Shown here piece after piece: positions 7,512 through 14,431 of a DNA stretch of 26,979 bases (its first letter is position 1; the number at the start of each line of letters is the position of its first letter). The stretch comes from DATEOR01 sp035698665 (lineage in GTDB: Bacteria > Actinomycetota > Thermoleophilia > Gaiellales > Gaiellaceae). The notes beneath the pieces were generated by a model. The model did not search any database. It was not told the origin of the DNA and saw nothing but the letters and a program-made list of their open reading frames with translations. The position numbers were made by a program, and so were the translations under genes. The stretch covers positions 1 through 26,979 of the forward strand of contig DASSBN010000001.1 of NCBI GenBank assembly GCA_035698665.1, written 5' to 3'.

Positions 7512-8990
7512 TCAATCGAACTTCAGGTAGGGCTCGAGGCCGTGCCGGCCCCCTTCCCGGCCGAAGCCGGACTCCTTGTACCCGCCGAACGGCGAAGCCG
7601 GATCGAACCTGTTGTACGTGTTCGCCCAGATCACGCCGGCGCGGAGGCGCTGCGCCATCGAGAGAATCCGCGAGCCCTTCTCCGTCCACACACCGGCCGA
7701 GAGCCCGTACGGCGTGTTGTTCGCCTTCTCGACGGCCTCGTCGGGCGTGCGGAAGGTCAGCACCGAGAGCACCGGCCCGAAGATCTCCTCCTGCGCGATC
7801 CGGTAGCTCTGCGCCACGTTGGTGAAGACCGTCGGCGCGAACCACCAGCCCTTCTCCGGCAGCCGGCAAGGCGGCTGGAAGATCTCCGCGCCTTCCTCCT
7901 CCCCGGCCGCGACGAGCTCCTTGATCCTCTCGAGCTGCTCTCTCGAGTTGATCGCCCCGACGTCGGTGTTCTTGTCCAGCGGATCGCCGACGCGCAGCGT
8001 CCCCATCCGCCGTTTCAACTTCGCGATCACCTGCTCGTAGATCGACTCCTGCACGAGCAGACGCGAACCGGCACAGCAGACGTGGCCCTGGTTGAAGTAG
8101 ATGCCGTTGATGATCCCCTCGACCGCCTGGTCGAGCGGCGCGTCGTCGAAGATGATGTTCGCCGCCTTGCCGCCGAGCTCGAGCGTCAGCTTCTTCCCGG
8201 TCCCGGCGACCGCGCGTTGGATCTCCTTCCCGACCTCCGTGGAGCCCGTGAACGCGACCTTCGCGACATCGGGGTGCTTCACGATCTCGGCCCCGGCGCG
8301 CCCGTCGCCGGTGACGATGTTCACGACTCCCGGGGGAAGCTCGGCTTGCCGGACGACGTCGCAAAACAGAAGGGCCGTCAGCGGTGTGGACTCCGCCGGC
8401 TTGAGGACGACGGTGTTCCCGGCCGCGAGCGCGGGCGCGATCTTCCACGAGAGCATGAGCAGCGGGAAGTTCCAGGGGATCACCTGGCCCGCGACGCCCA
8501 GGGGCTTCGGGTTGCGGTTCGGGAAGGCGTATTCGAGCTTGTCGGCCCAGCCCGCGTAGTAGAAGAAATGCGCGGCGGAGAGCGGCAGGTCGACGTCGCG
8601 GGACTCCCTGATCGGCTTCCCGCCGTCGAGCGACTCGAGCACCGCGAACTCGCGCGAGCGCTCCTGCAGGATGCGCGCGATGCGGTAGAGGTACTTCGCC
8701 CGTTCGCTCGGCGCGATGTCCGACCACCCGTTCTCGAACGCGTCGCGTGCCGTCCCGACCGCGAGCGCCACATCCTCGGCTCCGGCGTAGGCGACCTCGG
8801 CGAGCGGCTCCTCGGTGGCCGGGCTGATCGTCGCCTCGAACTCGGCGGACTTCGGCTCGACCCACTCGCCGCCGATGAAGAGCCCGTAGCGGTCCTCGAG
8901 CGAGACGATCTCCCGCGACTCGGGCGCGGGCGCGTAATCGAAGGCGGACGGGACCGGCGAGCGGTCTTGGCGTTTTTCGATCTCAGTCAA
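7512..8990 (-). CDS. NAD(P)-dependent aldehyde dehydrogenase, full length
   Basis: This 492-aa enzyme oxidises an aldehyde to its acid. Conserved ALDH motifs are all present: IPWNFP (171-176, oxyanion Asn174), VLKPAE (Lys197), FTGSTEVGK (247-255), LELGGK (general base Glu271), NQGHVCCAG with nucleophile Cys305, EEIFGPVLSV and the C-terminal PFGGYKESGFGRE. The start is a TTG at 8990 that overlaps the last 8 bp of deoC, so it is translated by coupling. DeoC releases acetaldehyde from deoxyribose 5-phosphate, and this ALDH most likely removes that acetaldehyde as acetate; this is inferred from context. The downstream short ALDH gene follows after about 95 bp and may supply a structural partner. 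Confidence 0.93.
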   Translation of the reverse strand: MTEIEKRQDRSPVPSAFDYAPAPESREIVSLEDRYGLFIGGEWVEPKSAEFEATISPATEEPLAEVAYAGAEDVALAVGTARDAFENGWSDIAPSERAKYLYRIARILQERSREFAVLESLDGGKPIRESRDVDLPLSAAHFFYYAGWADKLEYAFPNRNPKPLGVAGQVIPWNFPLLMLSWKIAPALAAGNTVVLKPAESTPLTALLFCDVVRQAELPPGVVNIVTGDGRAGAEIVKHPDVAKVAFTGSTEVGKEIQRAVAGTGKKLTLELGGKAANIIFDDAPLDQAVEGIINGIYFNQGHVCCAGSRLLVQESIYEQVIAKLKRRMGTLRVGDPLDKNTDVGAINSREQLERIKELVAAGEEEGAEIFQPPCRLPEKGWWFAPTVFTNVAQSYRIAQEEIFGPVLSVLTFRTPDEAVEKANNTPYGLSAGVWTEKGSRILSMAQRLRAGVIWANTYNRFDPASPFGGYKESGFGREGGRHGLEPYLKFD

Positions 8991-9921
8991 TGGTGAAGTA
9001 GTCCGGGCTCTGGTAGCGGCCCGTCTTCTCCTTGCGGATCTGGAGAAGGACGTCGTTCAGGAGCGACGAGGCGCCGAAGCGGAAGAGGTCGGGCGTCAGC
9101 CACTCGACCCCGAGCGTCTCGTGCAGGAGCACGAGGTACTGGACGGCCTGCTTCGCGTGCCGTATCCCTCCGGCCGGCTTCATGCCGATCTTCCGCCCGG
9201 TCTCCTCGTACACGTCGCGAATCGCCTCGAGCATGACGAGCGTGACCGGCAGCGTCGCGGCGGGCTGGATCTTCCCCGTGGACGTCTTGATGAAGTCGGC
9301 CCCGCCCGCGATGGCGAGCAGGCTCGCCCGGCGCACGTTGTCGTACGTGCCGAGCTCACCGGTCTCGAGGATGACCTTGAGGTGCGCGTCGCCGCATGCC
9401 TCCTTGACCCGGCGGACCTCGTCGTAGACCTTCGCGTAGTCGCCGGCGAGGAATGCTCCGCGGTCGATGACCATGTCGATCTCGTCCGCGCCCATCTCGG
9501 CCACCAAAGACGCTTCCTCGACCTTGATCTCGAGGGGCGACTGGCCTGAGGGGAACGCCGTCGCGACCGACGCCACATGCACGCCGCTCCCGCGCACCCG
9601 CTCGAGCGCGGTCGGAACGAGGTTCGGGTAGATACAGACGGCGGCGACCGGCGGAACCGTGAGGTCAGAGGGATCGGGACGCATCGCCTTCGAGCAGAGC
9701 GCGTTGATCTTGCCGGGGGTGTCGGCCCCCTCGAGGGTCGTCAGGTCCATCATCCGGACGGCGAGGTCGAGTGCGAAGAGCTTCGACTCGCGCTTGATCG
9801 AACGCCGCGAGAGCGCGGCGGCACGCTCCTCGACGGCAACCTGGTCGACGGAGCCGATGCGAGGGAGCCTGGGCTCGAGCGGAAGCTCGAACCCGCCTGG
9901 AAGAGCAGGCGCCTGCGCCAT
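8983..9921 (-). CDS. deoC: Deoxyribose-phosphate aldolase
   Basis: This 312-aa class I aldolase cleaves 2-deoxy-D-ribose 5-phosphate into glyceraldehyde 3-phosphate and acetaldehyde during deoxynucleoside breakdown. The active site is intact: AAVCIYP (93-99), DEIDMVID with Asp149, LKVILETGEL (181-190), ADFIKTSTGK with Schiff-base Lys212 and GMKPAGGI with Lys248. The protein is longer than the 220-260 aa of many DeoC, with about 50 extra residues at the N-terminus, as in the longer DeoC subgroup. It starts at ATG 9921 and heads a deoC-ALDH-short ALDH unit, insulated from the gene upstream by a strong hairpin. Confidence 0.95.
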   Translation of the reverse strand: MAQAPALPGGFELPLEPRLPRIGSVDQVAVEERAAALSRRSIKRESKLFALDLAVRMMDLTTLEGADTPGKINALCSKAMRPDPSDLTVPPVAAVCIYPNLVPTALERVRGSGVHVASVATAFPSGQSPLEIKVEEASLVAEMGADEIDMVIDRGAFLAGDYAKVYDEVRRVKEACGDAHLKVILETGELGTYDNVRRASLLAIAGGADFIKTSTGKIQPAATLPVTLVMLEAIRDVYEETGRKIGMKPAGGIRHAKQAVQYLVLLHETLGVEWLTPDLFRFGASSLLNDVLLQIRKEKTGRYQSPDYFTID

Positions 9922-9942
9922 GGTCTCAGTGTAGCCCCGACG

Positions 9943-9971
9943 CGAGGGGCGCCCTCACCGGGCGCCCCTCG
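9943..9971 (-). terminator. Perfect 12-bp inverted repeat, probable terminator of the Cys-rich gene
   Basis: CGAGGGGCGCCC (9943-9954) and its exact complement GGGCGCCCCTCG (9960-9971) are separated by five bases, TCACC. The hairpin lies in the 61-bp gap between the end of the Cys-rich gene (9983) and the start of deoC (9921), both on the minus strand. Reading along the minus strand it is not followed by a T-run, so it is a GC-rich hairpin of the kind found after actinobacterial genes rather than a classical intrinsic terminator. It could also stabilise the 3' end of the upstream transcript. Confidence 0.65.
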
Positions 9972-9982
9972 GAATCAAGCGG

Positions 9983-10546
9983 CTATGCGCAGCCGAATGC
10001 GGTGCAGACCTGATTCGGGCTGCAGCACTGCTGCCCGAAGATGGTCGTGCAGCACCGCGCCGGGTCGCAAAGTTGCCCTCCGCAGACGATTGCATTCACG
10101 CACGTGCCGTTCTGGCAGATCTGATTCGGGCCACAGCAGGCCGTCTGCCCGCACGCGGTCGTGCCGGCTGGGCACTGGCACTGGCACGTCTGCGGATTCA
10201 GGATCCGCGGCGGCGGACACGTAATCGACGCGTCGCACTCGCACGCGCAGGTCTGTGGATTGAGCAGCTTCGGCGGGTTGTCGGCTGGGACGCACTCTTC
10301 ATTGCAAAGCACCGACCCCGACGGGCAGGCGCAGTGGAACGTCGTATCGCAGAACCGAGTACAGCACTCGGCGTTCGAGCGGCAGTTCTGCCCTGCCTGA
10401 CGGCACTGTCGAGCCCATGCTCCACGGGCTCCCACAAGGGAGATCATTCCTCCCAGAGCCGCCACCCCTGCGATCTTCACCGCCTGGCGGCGAGAGACGC
10501 TCGTCGCCAAGGACTTGCTGAGTTGTTCGAAACGTCCTTCGTCCAT
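9983..10546 (-). CDS. Tat-exported cysteine-rich protein
   Basis: I place the start at ATG 10546 (MDEGRFEQLSKSLATSVSRR) because AGGGG sits six bases before it. An in-frame ATG at 10552 directly abuts that Shine-Dalgarno sequence. The signal has twin Arg (VSRRQAVKIAGVAALGG) and ends near GAWAR. MD..RF..L..SLA..SRR is a leader type common on secreted proteins of soil actinobacteria and Chloroflexi. The mature part, about 140 aa, contains 29 cysteines. It shows a short repeat (LLNPQTCACECDAS, then ILNPQTCQCQCPAG) and CCxPNQxC units (CCGPNQICQNGTC, CCSPNQVCTAFGC). This suggests a small disulfide-knotted extracellular or wall protein; the function is unknown. A damaged redoxin gene lies directly upstream. 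Confidence 0.82.
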   Translation of the reverse strand: MDEGRFEQLSKSLATSVSRRQAVKIAGVAALGGMISLVGARGAWARQCRQAGQNCRSNAECCTRFCDTTFHCACPSGSVLCNEECVPADNPPKLLNPQTCACECDASITCPPPRILNPQTCQCQCPAGTTACGQTACCGPNQICQNGTCVNAIVCGGQLCDPARCCTTIFGQQCCSPNQVCTAFGCA

Positions 10547-10578
10547 CGGCATCCCCTGTGCCGTGGTTTGACAGCGGG

Positions 10579-11155
10579 TCAGTGGGCCAGCGGCGCCTCC
10601 CTTCCCGCGTGCGCGGCCAGGGCGATGATCTCCTCCTTGCCCCGGGCCACCGGTCTCGAGATGACCCCGTCCTCGATCAGGAAGGCGACCGGAATCGCGA
10701 AGATGCCGTACTCCTTCGAGAGCGTCCAGCCCTTCTGGACCGCGACCGGAAAGTCGAGCCCGTGCTCTTCGGCCTTGATCGGTTCACGTGAGGATCTCCG
10801 CGGCTGACCATGACGACGCTTGTCTCCTCCTGCAGTCGACCGAGGTCGGGGAGGAGCGCATTGCACGGGCCGCAGTCGGGATCGGAAAACACGAGCAGCA
10901 GCAAGACCTCTTCGGCCACCGCGCGGTTCGCCTCCACGCCGCCTGCGCTCACGAGCACGAGCTCGGTCTTGCGTGCGCGAAGCTTGTCCTCGAGGCGGGC
11001 GAGCTCGGAGGCGATCTGCGTGCAGAATCCGAACCCGGGCTCCAGTGGACGAGCAGCACACGCTTCCCGCGGAAGTCACCGAGGGAACGGACCTGCGAGT
11101 CGAGGTCAGGAAGGGAAAAGTCCGGCCAACGCTCCCCGGTCCCCGAGGCAGGCAA
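10579..11155 (-). pseudogene. Redoxin / TlpA-MauD-like thiol-disulfide protein, broken by frameshifts
   Basis: Three reading frames together spell one thioredoxin-fold protein. Frame one, from TTG 11155, gives WPDFSLPDLDSQVRSLGDF and RGKRVLLVHWSPG. After about 11034-11046 the match continues in another frame as FGFCTQIASELARLED, LVLVSAGGVEANRAVAEE, and then VFSDPDCGPCNALLPDLGRL with a CGPC redox motif. After about 10776-10788 it moves to a third frame: KAEEHGLDFPVAVQKGW, LSKEYGIFAIPVAFLIEDG, to the stop at 10579. Each shift looks like one missing base. The join AVAEE|VLLLLVFSD (about 10905-10915) fuses two different redoxin domains, suggesting an in-frame internal deletion of a tandem-redoxin gene; this rests on remembered relatives. 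Sequencing or assembly error is the alternative for the two frameshifts. Confidence 0.78.
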
Positions 11156-11180
11156 ACTTCAATCGCTGAAGCTGGGTCGC

Positions 11181-11666
11181 CTAGCCGGCGTCTGCGAGCA
11201 GGCCGCCCTGGACGCGGGCGACGAAGCTTCCGAGGTCGGATTCCTTCTGGCCGAGCCGAGCCTCGAGGTCGCGAAGATGCTCTTCGCGCGCCTCGACCTC
11301 GTCCTCGCGGAGGTACATGTCTGCCTCGAAGCGGGCCTGCCGGTCGTCGAGCTCGATCTCGCGGCGCTCGATCTCGAGCGCTCGCTGCTTGAGCTCCTGC
11401 TCCTGCTTCTCGAGCCGCTTCGCGCGCCGCTCGAGCCATTCCGTCGAGACCATCCGCTCGCCGAACAGGTCTTCGTCATCCGCTCCTGAACGAGCCGGCG
11501 GCGGGCTCGCTTCGGGCTGCGCGTGGTCGGCGGACGCACCGAGCGCGAACACGTTGATGTTCGTCACCGTGGTCTTGTGGCGTCGGCGACGCCGGACCCG
11601 CTTGGAGTGATGTTGAAGTTCCCCGTCCATGCCGCACATGACATATCGGCACGGAAAGCCGCGCAT
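11181..11666 (-). CDS. Coiled-coil protein with basic N-terminal patch, unknown function
   Basis: This protein is up to 161 aa. Numbering from ATG 11666, residues 20-31 form a basic patch (HSKRVRRRRRHK), then TTVTNINVFALG, a low-complexity Pro/Ala/Asp linker, and from about 72 to 148 a continuous charged heptad coiled coil (RRAKRLEKQEQELKQRALEI, ARFEADMYLREDEVEAREEH). There is no signal peptide or membrane segment. The start is uncertain: ATG codons at 11666, 11639 and 11630 are all in frame, none with a well-spaced Shine-Dalgarno sequence. The first directly follows GAGGG that is part of a small hairpin. I do not recognise the family. It sits 33 bp behind the metallopeptidase gene, and strong codon bias in the coil supports a real gene. 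Confidence 0.68.
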   Translation of the reverse strand: MRGFPCRYVMCGMDGELQHHSKRVRRRRRHKTTVTNINVFALGASADHAQPEASPPPARSGADDEDLFGERMVSTEWLERRAKRLEKQEQELKQRALEIERREIELDDRQARFEADMYLREDEVEAREEHLRDLEARLGQKESDLGSFVARVQGGLLADAG

Positions 11667-11680
11667 CCCTCGAATGAGGG
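11667..11680 (-). promoter_or_regulatory. Small hairpin at the start of the coiled-coil gene
   Basis: CCCTC (11667-11671) and GAGGG (11676-11680) are exact complements around a four-base loop. On the minus strand the GAGGG arm ends right at ATG 11666, so any ribosome-binding purines there would be paired. It may tune translation of the coiled-coil gene, or be chance in GC-rich DNA. Confidence 0.3.
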
Positions 11681-11699
11681 CCGTTCACTTTGCTCAACG

Positions 11700-13202
11700 C
11701 TACGCGGCCAGCTGCTCCTGCACGAGAGGGCGGGTGTCCAGCGGATCGAAGCCGATGCGCGCGGCGATGTCCTCGCTCGAGGGCCGCGTTCCTTCGGCGA
11801 AGAGGCTGCGTAGGAAGTCGCCCGTCTCGCTCCGCTCCCACCACTCGGGCCCGATCGTCTCCCGCAGGTAGGCGCGAAGCTGCGCCGAGCGGATCCAGGC
11901 GCGCAGGTAGTCGGCCGAGTAGAAGCCGTCGTCCATGTCGGCCAGGTAACCATCCGGCCGGTAGCGAAAGCCCGTCGCCGCGCGCAGCCGCTCTGCGTAC
12001 GTCGGCGCGTAGTCGGGCGCATGCTCGAAGTCGGCCCAGAGCTCGAGCTCGTAGTCGAGCTTCGCCGCGTAGCGGCGAAAGAGGAGGACGTCGAGGAACC
12101 GCGTCGCCTCGGCGTTGTCCGCGGCCTCGCCCGCGGCGAGGTCGAAGTGCACGGCGTGCCAACCGGGCTCGCGGCTCACCGATTCGAGCAGGAACGAGTA
12201 GATCTCGGTGAGCGCATGGTCGCGCGAGAGCCGCCGGAAGGTGTACGGGAGAGCCGGGTCGACGCCCGCGTAGTGGAGCGCGTGCCCCGCCTCGTGCAGG
12301 AGGCCCTGGTAGTCGTGTACCCCGCCCTGCGCCCTCGTGATCAGGTGAACGACGTTGGGCGGGTCGGATGCGATCACGCACGCCCGCGGGTTCTTCTGCG
12401 GGCGGTCGTCGAGATCGAGGCGGATGTGCTCCTCCGCCGCAAGGTCGAAGCCGAGCCGCGACAGCGTCTCGAGGCAGACCGGCACGGCCCGCTCCTTCGA
12501 GTACGTGTCTGCGAGCGGCGAGAGCCTCCGCAGATATGCGACGTGGTAGGACGCCGGCTCGGCCTCGTGCCCCTCACCGAGAATGCGGTCGATCCAGCGC
12601 TCGCGCAGCGGCCCATATGACTCGTCCTGCTCGCGCGCGGCCCGGCCGAGGGCAGCGGCGAGAGCGTGCAGATCGATCGCCTTGCGGCGCGCGCTCCGCC
12701 CGACCGGGTCGGGATCGCCGGAGAGCTCCGCGTCGAGCGCCTCCGCGGCCGCCATCAGCTCCTGGCGGTCGTCGTTGAAGCGAGCGGAGGCGTCAGCTGC
12801 CAGATCGCCGAGCTCGTTCCGGTCACGGTACTCGTCGAGCACCGCCAGCATCGCCTGCGCCGAGCGGAGCGGCAGCGACTCGCCACGGAACTCGACTCGC
12901 GCGGCGAGGAACTCGTTCTCGAACCGGTCCGAGCGCTCTGCGAGCTCCGCGACGACGATGCCCCCGAGGCACGCCTCGCGCAGCCGGTAGAGGCGCTCGC
13001 GGTCGTCGTCGGTGCCCGCCTCCTCCTCGTCGCGAAGCGCGTCGTGCTGCTCGCGCGTGAAGAGGTCGGCGTAGCGGGCGACGATCTCGGCCTGCTCGCT
13101 CGTCTCCTTCTCGCCGACGCGCACGGCGCGCGCTTCCTCGGCGCGCTCGTAGAGATAGCGGTTCAGCCGTTCCTCGAATTGCAGCGCGGTCAGTGCAGCC
13201 AA
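11700..13202 (-). CDS. M3-like (oligoendopeptidase/thimet-type) zinc metallopeptidase
   Basis: This 500-aa protein has the zincin motif HEAGH (His303, Glu304, His307, in GLLHEAGHALHYAG) and a likely third zinc ligand Glu333 in LTEIYSFLLES, 26 residues later. This is the gluzincin arrangement of family M3 (PepF/thimet oligopeptidase). The long helical N-terminal half and segments such as AYLRRLSPLADTY and FLDVLLFRRYAAKLDYELEL fit a clam-shaped peptidase that cuts peptides within a deep cleft. There is no signal peptide, so it is cytoplasmic. M3 usually has HEFGH, so this is a divergent subgroup. The start is TTG 13202 with a clear GGGAGG Shine-Dalgarno sequence, nine bases behind the era stop, so it is the next gene in the era operon. 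Confidence 0.85.
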   Translation of the reverse strand: MAALTALQFEERLNRYLYERAEEARAVRVGEKETSEQAEIVARYADLFTREQHDALRDEEEAGTDDDRERLYRLREACLGGIVVAELAERSDRFENEFLAARVEFRGESLPLRSAQAMLAVLDEYRDRNELGDLAADASARFNDDRQELMAAAEALDAELSGDPDPVGRSARRKAIDLHALAAALGRAAREQDESYGPLRERWIDRILGEGHEAEPASYHVAYLRRLSPLADTYSKERAVPVCLETLSRLGFDLAAEEHIRLDLDDRPQKNPRACVIASDPPNVVHLITRAQGGVHDYQGLLHEAGHALHYAGVDPALPYTFRRLSRDHALTEIYSFLLESVSREPGWHAVHFDLAAGEAADNAEATRFLDVLLFRRYAAKLDYELELWADFEHAPDYAPTYAERLRAATGFRYRPDGYLADMDDGFYSADYLRAWIRSAQLRAYLRETIGPEWWERSETGDFLRSLFAEGTRPSSEDIAARIGFDPLDTRPLVQEQLAA

Positions 13203-13211
13203 GATCCCTCC

Positions 13212-14072
13212 CTAGATTCCGAAGCGTTCGAGCACATTCTCGTCACGGCGCCAGTGCGGCCGCACCTTGACCTGCAGCTCGAGGTAGACCTGCCCGCCGA
13301 GAAGCCCCTCGATCTCGGGGCGCGCACCCGCGCCGATGGCCTTGATCATGCTTCCGCCCTTGCCGATGAGGATGCCCTTCTGCGACTCCGTCTCGACGAA
13401 GAGGACGGCGTGAACCCGCCCCTCCTCGAGCTCCTCGACCTCGACCCCGATCGCGTGCGGCACCTCCTCCCGCGTGAGCGCGAGCGCCTGCTCGCGGACG
13501 AGCTCGGCAATCCGCGCCTCGAGCGGCAGATCGGTCGCCTCGCCCTCGCCGAAGTAGAGCGGCCCTTCGGGCAGGAGTGCGACGAGGTCCTCACGGAGCG
13601 GGCCGAGCCCCTCGCCGCGCGTCGCGCTGATCGGATGGAGGGCGTGGAAATCGCCGAGGCCCGAGGCCACGTGGATCTGCTCGGCGATTCGCGCCGGGTC
13701 GAGGCGGTCGACCTTGTTGAGCGCGATGACGACGGGACGGCCGGAGGCGAAGACCCGCTCGGCGACGAACCGGTCCCCCGGGCCGATGGCCTCGTCCGCG
13801 GCCAGTACGAGGAGATGTGCATCCACGTCCTCGAGGGACGCGTCCACGGTTCGTTGCATCCGCTCGGTCAATGCGTCGCGGGGTCGCTGGAAGCCCGGCA
13901 GATCGGTGAGCACGAGCTGGAACCCGTCGCCGTTCACGACCGCGGCGATCCGCCGCCTCGTCGTCTGCGGCTTGTCGGAGACGATCGCGACCTTGCCGCC
14001 GGCGAGCGCGTTCACGAGCGTCGACTTGCCGACGTTCGGCCGGCCCGCGACCGCGACGAAGCCGCTTCTCAC
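13212..14072 (-). CDS. era: GTPase Era
   Basis: This 286-aa protein binds 16S rRNA and helps 30S subunit assembly. G1 is GRPNVGKST (10-18), G2 lies in KPQTTRRR (34-41), G3 reads DLPG (57-60) where most Era have DTPG, and G4 is NKVD (119-122), with SATRGEG as G5. The C-terminal KH domain has GILIGKGGSMIKAIG (233-247). Length is slightly below the 295-300 aa usual for the family. The GTG start overlaps the cdd stop (GTGA). It is the last of an rRNA-maturation group (phoH, ybeY, era). Confidence 0.95.
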   Translation of the reverse strand: MRSGFVAVAGRPNVGKSTLVNALAGGKVAIVSDKPQTTRRRIAAVVNGDGFQLVLTDLPGFQRPRDALTERMQRTVDASLEDVDAHLLVLAADEAIGPGDRFVAERVFASGRPVVIALNKVDRLDPARIAEQIHVASGLGDFHALHPISATRGEGLGPLREDLVALLPEGPLYFGEGEATDLPLEARIAELVREQALALTREEVPHAIGVEVEELEEGRVHAVLFVETESQKGILIGKGGSMIKAIGAGARPEIEGLLGGQVYLELQVKVRPHWRRDENVLERFGI

Positions 14073-14431
14073 AGTACGAACGAATCAGGCAAGAGCTCGT
14101 CGGGCCGGCGGACGAGCAGCTCGCCCTCGTGCATGAACGCCACGCGGTCGAAGCGGAACTCGTGCAGCCACTGGCGGCACGCGCCGCACGGCGAGGCCGT
14201 GATCCCGATGGCCTCGAAGTCGCCGGGCTTCGCTCCCTCGGCGACGGCCCGGGCGATCGCGCAGCGCTCGGCGCAGATCCCGACCGGATACGACGCGTTC
14301 TCGACGTTCACGCCGGTGACGACCCGGCCGTTGCGCATGAGCGCGGCGGCGCCCACGAGGAACTCCGAGTACGGGGCGTACGCCGCCTTGGAGGCGGCGA
14401 GGGCAGTCTCGTAGAGCTCCTGGTCGGTCAT
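14069..14431 (-). CDS. cdd: Cytidine deaminase
   Basis: This 120-aa zinc enzyme deaminates cytidine and deoxycytidine to uridine and deoxyuridine for pyrimidine salvage. The motifs are AYAPYSEFLVGAA (18-30), NVENASYPVGICAERCA with zinc ligand Cys53 and catalytic Glu55, and PCGACRQ with Cys82 and Cys85. The size fits the small homotetrameric class. Its ATG overlaps the stop of the dgkA-PAP2 fusion gene (ATGA), and its TGA overlaps the era start. Its place between dgkA and era is common in Gram-positive bacteria. Confidence 0.96.
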   Translation of the reverse strand: MTDQELYETALAASKAAYAPYSEFLVGAAALMRNGRVVTGVNVENASYPVGICAERCAIARAVAEGAKPGDFEAIGITASPCGACRQWLHEFRFDRVAFMHEGELLVRRPDELLPDSFVL

